Shown one piece after another: positions 9,698 to 20,294 of a stretch of 64,000 nucleotides of DNA; the first letter of the stretch is position 1, and each line of letters opens with the position of its first letter. The stretch covers positions 186,001-250,000 of the forward strand of contig NZ_JAHWXO010000005.1 in assembly GCF_019857205.1 (NCBI RefSeq), given 5' to 3'. The position numbers were made by a program, and so were the translations under genes. Origin of the DNA: Qipengyuania pacifica. GTDB taxonomy: Bacteria; Pseudomonadota; Alphaproteobacteria; Sphingomonadales; Sphingomonadaceae. The notes below the pieces were generated by a model. It was not told where the DNA came from. It worked only from the letters and a program-made list of their open reading frames with translations, and did not search any database.

Positions 9698-9728
9698 CTT
9701 GAGGCCGCAAGGGGAGTGGTTAGATAGG
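9698..9728 (+). promoter_or_regulatory. Possible RpoH-type promoter before hrcA
   Basis: CTTG at 9698-9701, 17 bases, then GTTAGATAGG at 9719-9728, a partial match to the alphaproteobacterial RpoH pattern (CTTG, 17-18 bases, CYTATNTNNG). The -10 half is imperfect, and it ends only 4 bases before the hrcA ATG, which would make the message leaderless. No CIRCE repeat is seen here. Confidence 0.25.
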
Positions 9729-9732
9729 GAAC

Positions 9733-10776
9733 ATGAATTCACCGCCACTCACAGATTTGTCCGATCGCGCACGGGACATCTTCCGGCTCGTGGTCGAAGG
9801 GTATCTGGAAAGCGGCACACCCATGGGTTCCAAGGCGCTCGCGGGGGAGGGGAGAGTGAACCTTTCGCCGGCGTCGATACGTTCGGTGCTGGCCGAACTC
9901 GAGCAGCGCGGACTGTTGGCGGCACCGCATACCAGCGCGGGTAGAATGCCGACGGAAACGGGCCTTCGTCTTTTCGTCGATGCGATGATGCAAGTCGCCG
10001 AGCCGACCCGCGAAGAACGTGCCGCAATCGAGCAGCGCCTTGCGGAGCCGGGACCGATCGAGCGAGCATTGGAAGAAACCAGCGCCTTGCTGTCCGATCT
10101 TTCGGGCGCGGCAGGCATGGTGATGGTGCCGACACGCGAACCCAAGCTGGCACAGATATCCCTCACCGCGTTGGATGCAAACCGCGTGCTGGCTGTTTTG
10201 GTGGGCGAAGACGGACATATCGAGAACCGGATTATCGCCCTTCCGGTCGAGGCGCTCGGCACGTCGCTTGAGCAGGCGAGCAACTATCTCACCGCGCGAA
10301 GCTCCGGACGGACCTTGGCGCAGGCCGCGAGCATGGTCGAAAGGGAGATTGCCAGCGGCAAATCTGCCCTCGACGAAGCCAGTCGCGACTTGGTCCAGCG
10401 GGGGCTCGCGGTGTGGAGCGAAGATGCCAGCAACCGCCCGGTCCTGATCGTCCGAGGGCAGGCCAACCTGCTCGACGAGACCGCACTGGGCGATATCGAA
10501 CGGGTTCGCTCGCTGCTCGACGACTTGGAAAGCAAGCAATCGGTGGCCGGCTTGCTGGAACGTGCCCGGAGAGCCGACGCGATGCGCATATTCATCGGCA
10601 GCGAGAACCGGCTTTTCTCGCTTTCGGGCTCTTCCGTGATCGCTTCACCCTACCGGGACCGCGAGGGTAAGGTTGTCGGTGTGCTGGGTGTCATTGGCCC
10701 AACTCGGTTGAATTACGCGCGAGTCGTCCCCATGGTGGATTTCACCGCCCGATCCTTGGGTAAACGAATTGGCTGA
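9733..10776 (+). CDS. hrcA: Heat-inducible transcription repressor HrcA
   Basis: A 347-residue repressor that binds CIRCE elements, usually before groESL, and is itself tuned by GroEL. The N-terminal winged helix is visible ([23 protein letters not shown] split over its first 30 residues; [18 protein letters not shown] as recognition part), followed by [12 protein letters not shown]. The C-terminal half has the GAF-like dimer domain. grpE follows by 12 bp, the classical hrcA-grpE operon. No CIRCE repeat was seen in the window, so the targets are elsewhere. Confidence 0.96.
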   Translation: MNSPPLTDLSDRARDIFRLVVEGYLESGTPMGSKALAGEGRVNLSPASIRSVLAELEQRGLLAAPHTSAGRMPTETGLRLFVDAMMQVAEPTREERAAIEQRLAEPGPIERALEETSALLSDLSGAAGMVMVPTREPKLAQISLTALDANRVLAVLVGEDGHIENRIIALPVEALGTSLEQASNYLTARSSGRTLAQAASMVEREIASGKSALDEASRDLVQRGLAVWSEDASNRPVLIVRGQANLLDETALGDIERVRSLLDDLESKQSVAGLLERARRADAMRIFIGSENRLFSLSGSSVIASPYRDREGKVVGVLGVIGPTRLNYARVVPMVDFTARSLGKRIG

Positions 10777-10788
10777 CAGGGTTTTCCA

Positions 10789-11382
10789 GTGAACGACGAG
10801 AACAAGAACGAACCGCACGAAAAAGCGGTCGATGCAGATCTGGCACGTGAGATGGAAGGTGTGCCCGAACATCTTCGCGACGATTCAGATGACGACGCCG
10901 ATACTCCGATCGATGACGCGCTTGCGAAACTGAAGGGCGATCTCGAATCGGCGATGCAGGACGTGCTGTATGCGCGTGCGGAAACGCAGAATGTGCGTCG
11001 CCGGCTCGAAAAGGATGTTCAGGACGCCCGCAATTATGCAGCAACGGGTTTCGCACGCGATATTCTCAGTGTTGCCGACAATCTTGCGAGGGCGCTCGAC
11101 CACGTTCCCGAAGAACTGCGCGAACACGAAAAGGCGAAGAATTTCATCGCTGGCATCGAAGCCACTCAGCGTGAGTTGGAGAAAGTCTTCAACAGCAATG
11201 GCATCACGCGCATTGCCGCCAAGGGCATGCCGCTCGACCCGAACCAGCATCAGGCTATGATGGAAGTGCCGACCGATGATGCAGAGCCCGGCACGATCGT
11301 GCAGGAAATGCAGGCCGGGTATATGATCAAGGATCGCCTGCTGCGTCCAGCAATGGTCGGCGTGGCCAAGAAGCCCGATTAA
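10789..11382 (+). CDS. grpE: Nucleotide exchange factor GrpE
   Basis: A 197-residue cochaperone that releases ADP from DnaK. An acidic N-terminus precedes a long coiled coil (about residues 45-105, including ETQNVRRRLEKDVQDARNYA) and the C-terminal beta domain with GMPLDPNQHQAM. The start is GTG 10789. It is co-directional with hrcA and about 3.4 kb from dnaK-dnaJ, so the whole DnaK machine is local. Confidence 0.95.
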   Translation: MNDENKNEPHEKAVDADLAREMEGVPEHLRDDSDDDADTPIDDALAKLKGDLESAMQDVLYARAETQNVRRRLEKDVQDARNYAATGFARDILSVADNLARALDHVPEELREHEKAKNFIAGIEATQRELEKVFNSNGITRIAAKGMPLDPNQHQAMMEVPTDDAEPGTIVQEMQAGYMIKDRLLRPAMVGVAKKPD

Positions 11383-11406
11383 CTCCGTCAAAGCAGGGGA
11401 ATGACG

Positions 11407-13158
11407 ATGAGGACTGCCATTTTCGGAGCGGCGGTTCTTGTCGCCTCCGCCTTTGCTACACCGCTTGCTGCTCAGGATAGCGCCGACGATGAACTGTCGG
11501 CGCTGGCTGATGCATATTACGACTACCAGCTCGAACAGTTCGGCATGAGCGCGGCGGCGAACGGTAGCACCGAGCAGGGCGATACTTTGTGGTCGGTTAC
11601 CCCCGACGCGCAGCGTCAACGCGCCGCGCAATACAAGTCCTATCTGACACGCCTCGACCAGATCGATCGCAAAGCATTGAGCGAGAAGGCAAGGACCAAT
11701 GCTCTAGTGCTTCGGTCGTTGCTGGAGTCTGATATCGGCGATGCGCAGTTCGCCGAATGGGAGATGCCGTTCGACAGCGATTCCAATTTCTGGTCGTATC
11801 TTGCGCCCTCGCGCGGTTTCACCACGGTAGAGGAATACGAGAACTACATCGGCCGGATGCAGGACATTCCGCGATATTTCGCCGAGCAGACCGCCAACGC
11901 AAAAGCAGGCCTCGCGCGCGGGTTCTCGGTGCCGCGGGTTACGCTGGAAGGCCGCGATGTCTCCATCGCATCCTATGTCGTGGAAAAGCCGGAAGACAGC
12001 CCGTTCTGGAAACCATTTGCCGACATGCCGCGCAGCATTCCCGAAGCCGAACAGGAACGTCTCAGGGCAGCCGGCCGTGCAGCGATCCGCGACGATGTCA
12101 CGCCGGCCTACGCCGACTGGCTCGTCTTCTTTCGCAACGAATATCTCCCGCAGACCCGCACCACCCTCGGCGCTAGCGAATTTCCCGATGGCGAGGCCTA
12201 TTACGCGCAGCAGATCCGGCAGTATACGACGCTCGACTTGTCGGCAGAGGAAATCCACCGCATCGGTCTCGACGAGGTGGCGCGCATCACCGCCGAGATG
12301 GAGAAGGTAAAAGAGAGCGCCGACTTCGAGGGCACGCTGGCGGAGTTCGTGAACTTTCTGCGCACCGATCCGCAATTCGTGGCGCGCACGCCCGATGAAC
12401 TGATGGGCGTATCTGCCTATGCCGCAAAGCGTGTCGATGGGCGCCTGGCCGACTATTTCGGCTTCCTGCCCCGGCACCGGTTCACCATCCGGCCAGTCGA
12501 TCCTGCCATTGCTCCGTTCTACACGGCGGGACGGGGCGGGCTCGATGCCTGCCAGATGAACACCTACGATCTGGCGTCCCGGCCACTCTACAATATCCCT
12601 GCACTGACACTGCACGAATGCGTCCCGGGCCACAGCTTTCAAGGTGCCGTCGCGTTGGAGCAGGAAGAGGCGCCGCGCTTCCGCCGCCAGACCTATTTCT
12701 CCGGTTTCGGCGAAGGCTGGGGTCTCTATGTGGAATATCTCGGGGAAGAGATGGGCATCTATCGCACGCCCTACGAGAAGTTCGGCCGACTGTCTTACGA
12801 GATGTGGCGCGCTGCCCGGCTGGTCATCGATACCGGTATCCATCACTACGGCTGGAGCCGGGAGCAGGCGGTCGACTATCTTGCGAGCCATACTGCGCTG
12901 TCCGACCGAGAAGTGGGCACCGAAATCGACCGCTACATTAGCTGGCCGGGGCAGGCGCTGGCCTACAAGCTGGGGGAACTGACCATCCGGAGGGTGCGCG
13001 CGAAGGCCGAGACTGAGCTCGGTTCCGCCTTCGACATTCGCAGGTTCCACGATGTGGTGCTGTCGCTTGGCTCGGTTCCGCTTCCTGCGCTCGAAGCGCG
13101 GATCGACGCGTTCATCGCCGATGGCGGGCAGGGGTTGTCCGGGGTTACCTACGACTGA
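11407..13158 (+). CDS. Secreted DUF885 family protein, probable metallopeptidase-like
   Basis: A 583-residue protein with a clear signal peptide (MRTAIFGAAVLVASAFATPLAAQ). The DUF885 body has LHECVPGHSFQ, an H-E-x-x-P-G-H motif, followed about 40 residues later by GFGEGWGLYVEYLGEE, an arrangement resembling zinc-peptidase ligands. The activity of the family is not well established. ATG 11407 is preferred to ATG 11401 because the AGGGG at 11395-11399 is 7 bases from the former and only 1 from the latter. It follows grpE by 24 bp and may share the transcript without sharing its function. Confidence 0.85.
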   Translation: MRTAIFGAAVLVASAFATPLAAQDSADDELSALADAYYDYQLEQFGMSAAANGSTEQGDTLWSVTPDAQRQRAAQYKSYLTRLDQIDRKALSEKARTNALVLRSLLESDIGDAQFAEWEMPFDSDSNFWSYLAPSRGFTTVEEYENYIGRMQDIPRYFAEQTANAKAGLARGFSVPRVTLEGRDVSIASYVVEKPEDSPFWKPFADMPRSIPEAEQERLRAAGRAAIRDDVTPAYADWLVFFRNEYLPQTRTTLGASEFPDGEAYYAQQIRQYTTLDLSAEEIHRIGLDEVARITAEMEKVKESADFEGTLAEFVNFLRTDPQFVARTPDELMGVSAYAAKRVDGRLADYFGFLPRHRFTIRPVDPAIAPFYTAGRGGLDACQMNTYDLASRPLYNIPALTLHECVPGHSFQGAVALEQEEAPRFRRQTYFSGFGEGWGLYVEYLGEEMGIYRTPYEKFGRLSYEMWRAARLVIDTGIHHYGWSREQAVDYLASHTALSDREVGTEIDRYISWPGQALAYKLGELTIRRVRAKAETELGSAFDIRRFHDVVLSLGSVPLPALEARIDAFIADGGQGLSGVTYD

Positions 13159-13265
13159 CGACGTCCGAAATCGTGGCGGGGGATACGGCGCGGGCAGCGG
13201 GTGCCAAGGAACAACATCCGGCGCCGCCCGTAGATGGCCAACGCTAACAATTTCGGAGAATCGCG

Positions 13266-13556
13266 ATGAACGCCAAGCTATTTCTTGCACCTGCCCTGGC
13301 CGTTTCCACCCTGGGCCTCGGGGCGTGTGCGCAGAACTATGGCGTCGAAGGCGCCGGGCTCGGTGCCGCAGCCGGTGCGGGTCTGGGCGCCATTCTGGGC
13401 GATGACATCACCACCTACGCGCTGGCCGGCGCCGCCATCGGCGGCGTGGTCGGTTATGCCACGGACAAGAACGACGAGTGCGACGGCTATTATGGCGATG
13501 GCCGTTATGTCGACGATGATTGCCGTAATGACGACCGCTACGCCCGATACTGGTAA
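13266..13556 (+). CDS. Glycine-zipper lipoprotein
   Basis: A 96-residue lipoprotein: signal peptide ending in lipobox LGLGAC (Cys21), then two Gly/Ala-rich segments (GAGLGAAAGAGLGAILG and ALAGAAIGGVVGYATDK) typical of glycine-zipper outer-membrane proteins, then a short acidic, Tyr-rich tail. Such proteins associate with or stabilise the outer membrane; a specific role is not known. GGAG lies 7 bases before the ATG. A 107-bp gap separates it from the DUF885 gene. Confidence 0.75.
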   Translation: MNAKLFLAPALAVSTLGLGACAQNYGVEGAGLGAAAGAGLGAILGDDITTYALAGAAIGGVVGYATDKNDECDGYYGDGRYVDDDCRNDDRYARYW

Positions 13557-13568
13557 GCAGGCTTCGTA

Positions 13569-13600
13569 CCCCGGTGCCGGATCAGCTTTCGGCGCCGGGG
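13569..13600. terminator. GC-rich hairpin between convergent genes
   Basis: Arms 13569-13579 (CCCCGGTGCCG) and 13590-13600 (CGGCGCCGGGG) pair over 11 bp with one G-U; a 10-base loop contains the stop codon of the gene on the minus strand. Flanking GCTT/AAGC could extend it. There is no T-run on either side, so termination from either strand is inferred from position only. Confidence 0.4.
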
Positions 13601-14103
13601 AAGCGGACCAGTATTTCGTAAGCAGCCGGATCGGCGACGCCGGCGATCTTCATGCCTCGGCGCAGCCAGAAAGCATGTTTCACGATCTCCGCCTGTTGCT
13701 CGATACCATATCGTTCGAGTGGCCAACCGGGCTTGAGTGAATAATCGTAACGCGCCCAGGGCATGCGCCGCGTTACCAGAAACCATTCGCCCTTCGTCTG
13801 AACCTGCCAGACATGAACCAATTCGTGTATGAAAAGGCCTTGGCGCCGTAGATCGACCTTCGAGAAATCATCGCAGTAAGTTTGACCGCGAGGATGGAAA
13901 TGCAGGTGGCCGCGCGGGGCCATGGTGACCTGACGAGGTTGAAACGGAAACCATTTTTTCCGCCTGATCATAATTTGGCTGTAATCGATTGCGCGACCGA
14001 AAACGGTTCGCGCAAGCTCTATCTCGCCTGAGGTCAGGGGCCGCTCGCCCCCAATCGGACATCCGGGCACGAGATCATCCCCCATGATTTTCGCGCCCGG
14101 CAT
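13582..14103 (-). CDS. HELVH-motif (zincin-like) protein, vgr-related type
   Basis: A 173-residue protein without an obvious signal peptide. The centre has GLFIHELVHVWQVQTKG, a clear HExxH zinc-site motif, and a later YGIEQQAEIVKHAF where the Glu could be a third ligand. Similar sphingomonad proteins are often labelled 'vgr related protein'; I recognise the motif, not a proven function. It follows the PCu(A)C gene by 14 bp on the same strand, so they are probably cotranscribed. A metalloprotease is possible, but substrate and location are unknown. Confidence 0.65.
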   Translation of the reverse strand: MPGAKIMGDDLVPGCPIGGERPLTSGEIELARTVFGRAIDYSQIMIRRKKWFPFQPRQVTMAPRGHLHFHPRGQTYCDDFSKVDLRRQGLFIHELVHVWQVQTKGEWFLVTRRMPWARYDYSLKPGWPLERYGIEQQAEIVKHAFWLRRGMKIAGVADPAAYEILVRFPGAES

Positions 14104-14117
14104 TTGCTGCCCGTCGC

Positions 14118-14597
14118 TCAGCGCTCGTCACCTGCGGCGCGGACTTCGACGGGGAAAGTCTTCTTCTTGCCGCCAACGACGGTGAGCGTCATGTCGGTCG
14201 TGGTGCCAGCCTGCACCGAAGGGTCGAGATCAAAAACCATCACGTGGAAGCCGCCGGGCTGAAAGTTCTGCGTACCACCCGATTCGACAAGCACCTGTCC
14301 GACGCTGTCCATCATCATCTGGCCATCGACTTCCAGCGAACCGTGAAGTTCCGCATTGCCGGCCCCTTTCACATCTGCGCGACGGATCGCGTAATTGCGA
14401 TCACCGGTGTTCTCGACATCGAAATAGATGGCACCCGGGTTGCCGGATACTGCCGGTAGCATCAGCCGCGCATTGCTGACTTCGAGGGCCACTTCGTCCG
14501 CTGCAGGCGCAGTGGTTTCTTCAGCAGGGCTCGAACATCCCGCCAACGTGAGCGTCGTCAAAGTCAGGGCGGCCGGTGCTAAATGTGTAAGTTTCAT
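14118..14597 (-). CDS. Periplasmic copper chaperone PCu(A)C
   Basis: A 159-residue lipoprotein (lipobox LTLAGC near residue 21) of the PCu(A)C family that delivers Cu(I) to the CuA site of cytochrome c oxidase. The ligand pattern H-X10-M-X21-H-X-M is met exactly by the His of ELHGS, the last Met of QMMMDS, and HVM in GGFHVMVFD. The start ATG 14597 is followed by a basic-hydrophobic signal (MKLTHLAPAALTLTTLTLAGC). The same frame stays open far upstream, antisense to dnaK, but that part is not coding. Confidence 0.88.
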   Translation of the reverse strand: MKLTHLAPAALTLTTLTLAGCSSPAEETTAPAADEVALEVSNARLMLPAVSGNPGAIYFDVENTGDRNYAIRRADVKGAGNAELHGSLEVDGQMMMDSVGQVLVESGGTQNFQPGGFHVMVFDLDPSVQAGTTTDMTLTVVGGKKKTFPVEVRAAGDER

Positions 14598-14645
14598 CAA
14601 TTTGTCCCCTCTACGTACTGGCCGAAAAACTAGCCGACCCCCTCC

Positions 14646-14675
14646 CTTGTGCCAAGAAAAACCACACCTATATCG
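14646..14675 (+). promoter_or_regulatory. RpoH (sigma-32-type) promoter of dnaK
   Basis: CTTG at 14646-14649, 17 bases, then CCTATATCG at 14667-14675, an almost complete match to the alphaproteobacterial heat-shock pattern (CTTG, N17-18, CYTATNTNNG). It lies about 100 bp before the dnaK ATG in the dnaK/PCu(A)C divergent space. The predicted start of transcription would leave a leader of about 90 bases. Confidence 0.7.
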
Positions 14676-14774
14676 CCCGAGTAATACACCACCGGATAGA
14701 GCCGCCGACCGGTTTCGCCAGGATCGGGGAACCAATGATGCGGTGTCCAACGACTTGAAACAGATGGGGAAACC

Positions 14775-16709
<1,935 letters not shown>

Positions 16710-16725
16710 TCGGACGATGAGAAAC

Positions 16726-16763
16726 CAGTCGCCGCCGGTGCCGCAATGCACCGGTGGCGATTG
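16726..16763. promoter_or_regulatory. 16-bp stem-loop in the dnaK-dnaJ gap
   Basis: Arms 16726-16741 and 16748-16763 pair over 16 bp with two G-U pairs and no mismatch; the loop is CGCAAT. It lies 16 bases after the dnaK stop and 14 bases before the dnaJ ATG. No T-run follows. It could protect the dnaK 3' end, partly terminate, or mark a processing site, any of which would lower DnaJ relative to DnaK. Confidence 0.65.
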
Positions 16764-16777
16764 AGTATTGGGAAGCC

Positions 16778-17896
16778 ATGTCAGCGACCGAAATTGATTT
16801 TTACGAACTCCTCGGAGTGAGCCGCGATGCCGATGGGGCGACGATCAAGTCGGCCTATCGCAAACTGGCGATGAAGCACCATCCGGATCGCAATCCTGGA
16901 TGCGGGGAAAGCGAAGGCAAGTTCAAGGCCGTGAGTGCCGCCTATGAGGTTCTCAAGGATCCTCAAAAACGTGCCGCCTACGACCGTTATGGCCACGCAG
17001 CTTTTCAGCAAGGCGGACCGGGCGGTGGTCAACCCGGTGCCGACTTCGGCGACATCGGGGATATATTCGAAACGATCTTTGGTGGTGCATTCGGCGGCGG
17101 AGGACGTGCACGTCCCAGGCGCGGTGCGGATCTGCGGTACGATATGCAGATCGATCTGGAAGAAGCCTTTCACGGTAAATCGACCGAGATCGAGATCGAA
17201 GTTTCACAGAATTGCGAAACCTGCCACGGGTCCGGCGCTACGCCAGGTACTCGCGCGCGAACTTGCAACCTTTGCCACGGGCAGGGACAAGTTCGGGCCA
17301 AGCAAGGTTTTTTCGTGGTCGAGCGACCATGCCCCAATTGCCATGGCAGCGGTGAAGTCATCACCTCGCCCTGTCGCGACTGCCGCGGGGAAGGGCGCAT
17401 AGACGTTCCTCAGGCGCTTGCCGTCGAAATTCCGCCGGGCGTCGATACCGGGACGCGGATTCGGCTTTCGGGCAAGGGGGAGGCTGGGCCCCGTGGTGCT
17501 CCTCCCGGTGACCTTTATATTTTCGTGCATGTGAAGCCGCACGAGATTTTCCAGCGCGAAGGGACAGCTCTTGCAACGCGCGTTCCGATCAGCTTCACGA
17601 CTGCTTCGCTGGGCGGGTCGATCGACATTCCCAATCTGGATGGCGAAGACGTCACGATCGAAATTCCCGCAGGCATTCAGTCGGGCAAGCAGCTGCGTCA
17701 GCGTGGTGCTGGCATGCCCGTTCTGCAAGGGCGGGGTCGCGGCGATCTCGTTGTCGAAATTGCCGTGGAAACTCCGACCAGGTTGAGCAAGGAACAGCGT
17801 GCATTACTGGAACAGTTCCGCGAACTGGAAACTGGCGACGAATGCCCTGAAAGCCGTGGTTTCTTCGATAAGCTGAAAGGTGCCTTCGGCGGGTGA
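16778..17896 (+). CDS. dnaJ: Chaperone DnaJ (Hsp40)
   Basis: A 372-residue type I J-protein that stimulates the DnaK ATPase and delivers substrates. J domain with the HPD tripeptide in KHHPDRNPG (about residue 33), a Gly/Phe-rich linker (GGAFGGGGRARPR), then four zinc-finger repeats CETCHGSG, CNLCHGQG, CPNCHGSG and CRDCRGEG, and the C-terminal substrate domain. ATG 16778 is chosen; a GTG at 16754 lies in the stem-loop and would add eight residues not typical of DnaJ. Confidence 0.97.
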   Translation: MSATEIDFYELLGVSRDADGATIKSAYRKLAMKHHPDRNPGCGESEGKFKAVSAAYEVLKDPQKRAAYDRYGHAAFQQGGPGGGQPGADFGDIGDIFETIFGGAFGGGGRARPRRGADLRYDMQIDLEEAFHGKSTEIEIEVSQNCETCHGSGATPGTRARTCNLCHGQGQVRAKQGFFVVERPCPNCHGSGEVITSPCRDCRGEGRIDVPQALAVEIPPGVDTGTRIRLSGKGEAGPRGAPPGDLYIFVHVKPHEIFQREGTALATRVPISFTTASLGGSIDIPNLDGEDVTIEIPAGIQSGKQLRQRGAGMPVLQGRGRGDLVVEIAVETPTRLSKEQRALLEQFRELETGDECPESRGFFDKLKGAFGG

Positions 17897-17899
17897 TCC

Positions 17900-17920
17900 C
17901 GTTTGCTAGTCAGGCAAACG
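17900..17920. terminator. Weak hairpin between dnaJ and the convergent patatin gene
   Basis: CGTTTGC at 17900-17906 and GCAAACG at 17914-17920 form a 7-bp stem with a 7-base loop that covers the patatin-gene stop. No T-run. Position between two converging stops only 9 bp apart suggests a shared terminator. Confidence 0.35.
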
Positions 17921-20224
17921 CTCCGACACTTCTCGGCGAATTTCCTCGATCAGCTTTTTCGAACAGCGCTTGGCATCCTGCTCTTCGTCCAAGATGGCAT
18001 TGAAGGCTTCTCGCTTGAAGCTGCGGCGGGTATCCTCCGCAAAGGGCTTGCTGACGGTTGAGCACACAAGGTCGATCATACGTTCGGCCCCGTGCAGCCG
18101 CCCCCATAAGTAATCGTTCTCGCGATAAGCCCGGCTGAAGAACGCCCCGAAGTTGTAAAACTCGATTCCGCGCAAGGTGGCCCGTGTCCCACCTTCGCGA
18201 ATGCTACGCGCGTCATCGGGGCTTATGCGGTCCACTTTGACCGGGTCGAACTCGGTCAGCCCTTCATTACGCAGGAGCGGCAGGGTCGCCACGTCGTAGA
18301 ACGGGAATCCCAAATAGGTCAGCAGCATCCTGCGCCGCAGATTCTTTGGCATCTGCTCAAGCGCAGCGGCAAGCATTTCCTCCGCCCGTTCGTCGAGGTC
18401 TGGCAACAGACGTTTCGCCTCGATCATGTCGAGCAGGCTTCCAGGATCTTGCAACACACTTTCGGCCAGGGGCTCGAATGACGAACCGAGCGCCGCGACG
18501 CCTTCCTTTTCGAAATACAGGGCAAGTATCTCGAACACCGCATCGCGCCCCTTTTCCAGTGCATCGTCCGGGATGTCGGGATCTGCCTCCCAGTCGCGCG
18601 CCAGGCGCCGGGCGAGCAACCGCAGGCGGCGAATGCGAAATCCGATGTCGTGTTCTCTCAGGAAAGCGATTGCTTCGGCCGATGCCCCCCCGCCAGGTGC
18701 AGAAAGCGTGTCCAAACCGCGCTGCGCCAATTCGGCCCGCAGCACCGCTTCGATAGGAGACGTATCGTCGACAGCGAGTTTTGGCGCAGCCTCGATGGCG
18801 AGCCTGGCCAATCTGGTAACGATCCCGGCAAACTTGGCCTGTGCGTATGCGTGAAATGCATATCCGGCCCTTTCAGCCGCCGCCTGCTGGGCTTTCTGCC
18901 GCCACGCATTCAACCGCGCTGGAGTGGGGCGATCCAGAAACAATGTGCGTCCGAACAGTTTATCGACGGCTGCATCAACTTCCGGCCGCAGGGCGCTGAC
19001 GATCCGCCTCAGCCTTTCGGCCTCGCGACTTTGTTCTTCGAGCTGTTCAAGATTGTCACGAATGGGCTGTTCGCGTGGAATGGTCGAAAGGGATCCGAAG
19101 ATAGCGGAGAAAAAACCAACCGGTTCGTTCTTTTCTGAGGTGCGATTGCTGGACCTGTCCGGACGCGGATCGACATATACGAAACGGCGATCAACCTCGC
19201 GCTGAGCGGGACGACCCTGAAGAGCGGAAATTGCGCCGGCAAATGGTTTGTTGACGAGTACCGATCCGTCGATAAGCGACACGTTTTCAATACTATCCCG
19301 CGCAGCATGAACGGGCATTATCCGTTGGATAAAATCATCGCGCCCAGCCCATGTACGTTCGGTCAGATTTGAAAGCTGATCGATCTCTTCGACGCGCAAG
19401 GGTGGGAAGGCGCCGGGAAAACTGGCTGTCGCTCGGGCCGCAAATACCAGTTCGAGCGGATTGGCCAGATCGCGTCCACCCGCCGCGGGCGTGCGCGTCC
19501 TGAACGATATGGGCATGCGGTGTTCGGTGTCTTCGACGACAGGCGGGCTATGGAGCCGCAGGAGTTCCAGATACCCATGGAAGTCCGTCGTGGTGACATA
19601 CAGGTCCAGCGGGTGGCCCGGTGGGAGGAGCGGCTTTTCTATTTTGCTTTCGGCCATTGCCGAAAACGCCCGTTCCAGCAGACGAGAAAAGCCGATGCCG
19701 GAAAATGGCGGTTCGAACCAGCGCCCACGTACGAGATGCGAGACCTTGCGTTCGACCTCTGCCCGCGTTTCCGGTGCGACGGCATCGGCGAGATCGCCGC
19801 CCGGACGGTTCAGTAGCCAGGTCGCAAAGGGCTGCGCCCACATTTTCGAAAAGCGCCATTTGAGCCGTGCCTTTGGATCGACCAGTTCGTCCACATCGGC
19901 GACCTCCAGCCAGAGATCGGTCAACGGCTCCAGTGACTGGCCCGAATGAACCGCCTGCGCCAGAAAGACGGTGTTGATCCCGCCCGCGCTCGCGCCGCTC
20001 ATGATGTCGGGCAGGACCCGGACATGCAGGTCCTGGTCTGCCGCAATCCGCTCAAGCAGATCGCGATAGACCCTGCCTACGCCGTCGGGGGACGAACTGG
20101 CCGAATGGAAATCGCGGCTAGCCCTGGCGAGCTGCCACAATTCGCGTGTAACCCCGTGCATATAGACCGCCAGGCTGACTCCGCCGTAGCATACCAGCGC
20201 GATCCTCAGTTCCTTGTGCCGCAT
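17906..20224 (-). CDS. Patatin-like phospholipase-family protein
   Basis: A 772-residue protein with an N-terminal patatin domain: the oxyanion region CYGGVSLAVYMHGVTREL (about residues 13-30), nucleophile elbow SGASAGGINTVFLA (GxSxG) and the Asp of the dyad in DGSVLVNKPF. A long C-terminal part rich in charged helices follows, as in the large patatin-related proteins of Gram-negatives. It probably hydrolyses acyl esters of lipids, but the substrate is unknown and no signal peptide is seen. ATG 20224 is preferred; an in-frame TTG at 20260 would add 12 residues. Confidence 0.85.
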   Translation of the reverse strand: MRHKELRIALVCYGGVSLAVYMHGVTRELWQLARASRDFHSASSSPDGVGRVYRDLLERIAADQDLHVRVLPDIMSGASAGGINTVFLAQAVHSGQSLEPLTDLWLEVADVDELVDPKARLKWRFSKMWAQPFATWLLNRPGGDLADAVAPETRAEVERKVSHLVRGRWFEPPFSGIGFSRLLERAFSAMAESKIEKPLLPPGHPLDLYVTTTDFHGYLELLRLHSPPVVEDTEHRMPISFRTRTPAAGGRDLANPLELVFAARATASFPGAFPPLRVEEIDQLSNLTERTWAGRDDFIQRIMPVHAARDSIENVSLIDGSVLVNKPFAGAISALQGRPAQREVDRRFVYVDPRPDRSSNRTSEKNEPVGFFSAIFGSLSTIPREQPIRDNLEQLEEQSREAERLRRIVSALRPEVDAAVDKLFGRTLFLDRPTPARLNAWRQKAQQAAAERAGYAFHAYAQAKFAGIVTRLARLAIEAAPKLAVDDTSPIEAVLRAELAQRGLDTLSAPGGGASAEAIAFLREHDIGFRIRRLRLLARRLARDWEADPDIPDDALEKGRDAVFEILALYFEKEGVAALGSSFEPLAESVLQDPGSLLDMIEAKRLLPDLDERAEEMLAAALEQMPKNLRRRMLLTYLGFPFYDVATLPLLRNEGLTEFDPVKVDRISPDDARSIREGGTRATLRGIEFYNFGAFFSRAYRENDYLWGRLHGAERMIDLVCSTVSKPFAEDTRRSFKREAFNAILDEEQDAKRCSKKLIEEIRREVSERLPD

Positions 20225-20294
20225 CGCCCGACGTGTGCACGGATAAACGGCGCAAGGCAATTGCGTTCATCAAATGTTCCGTCTAGCTGGGCTC

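Noticed and set aside
11704-13290. 528-codon minus-strand frame
   Set aside because: Antisense to the DUF885 gene, which has a signal peptide and HExxPGH motif.
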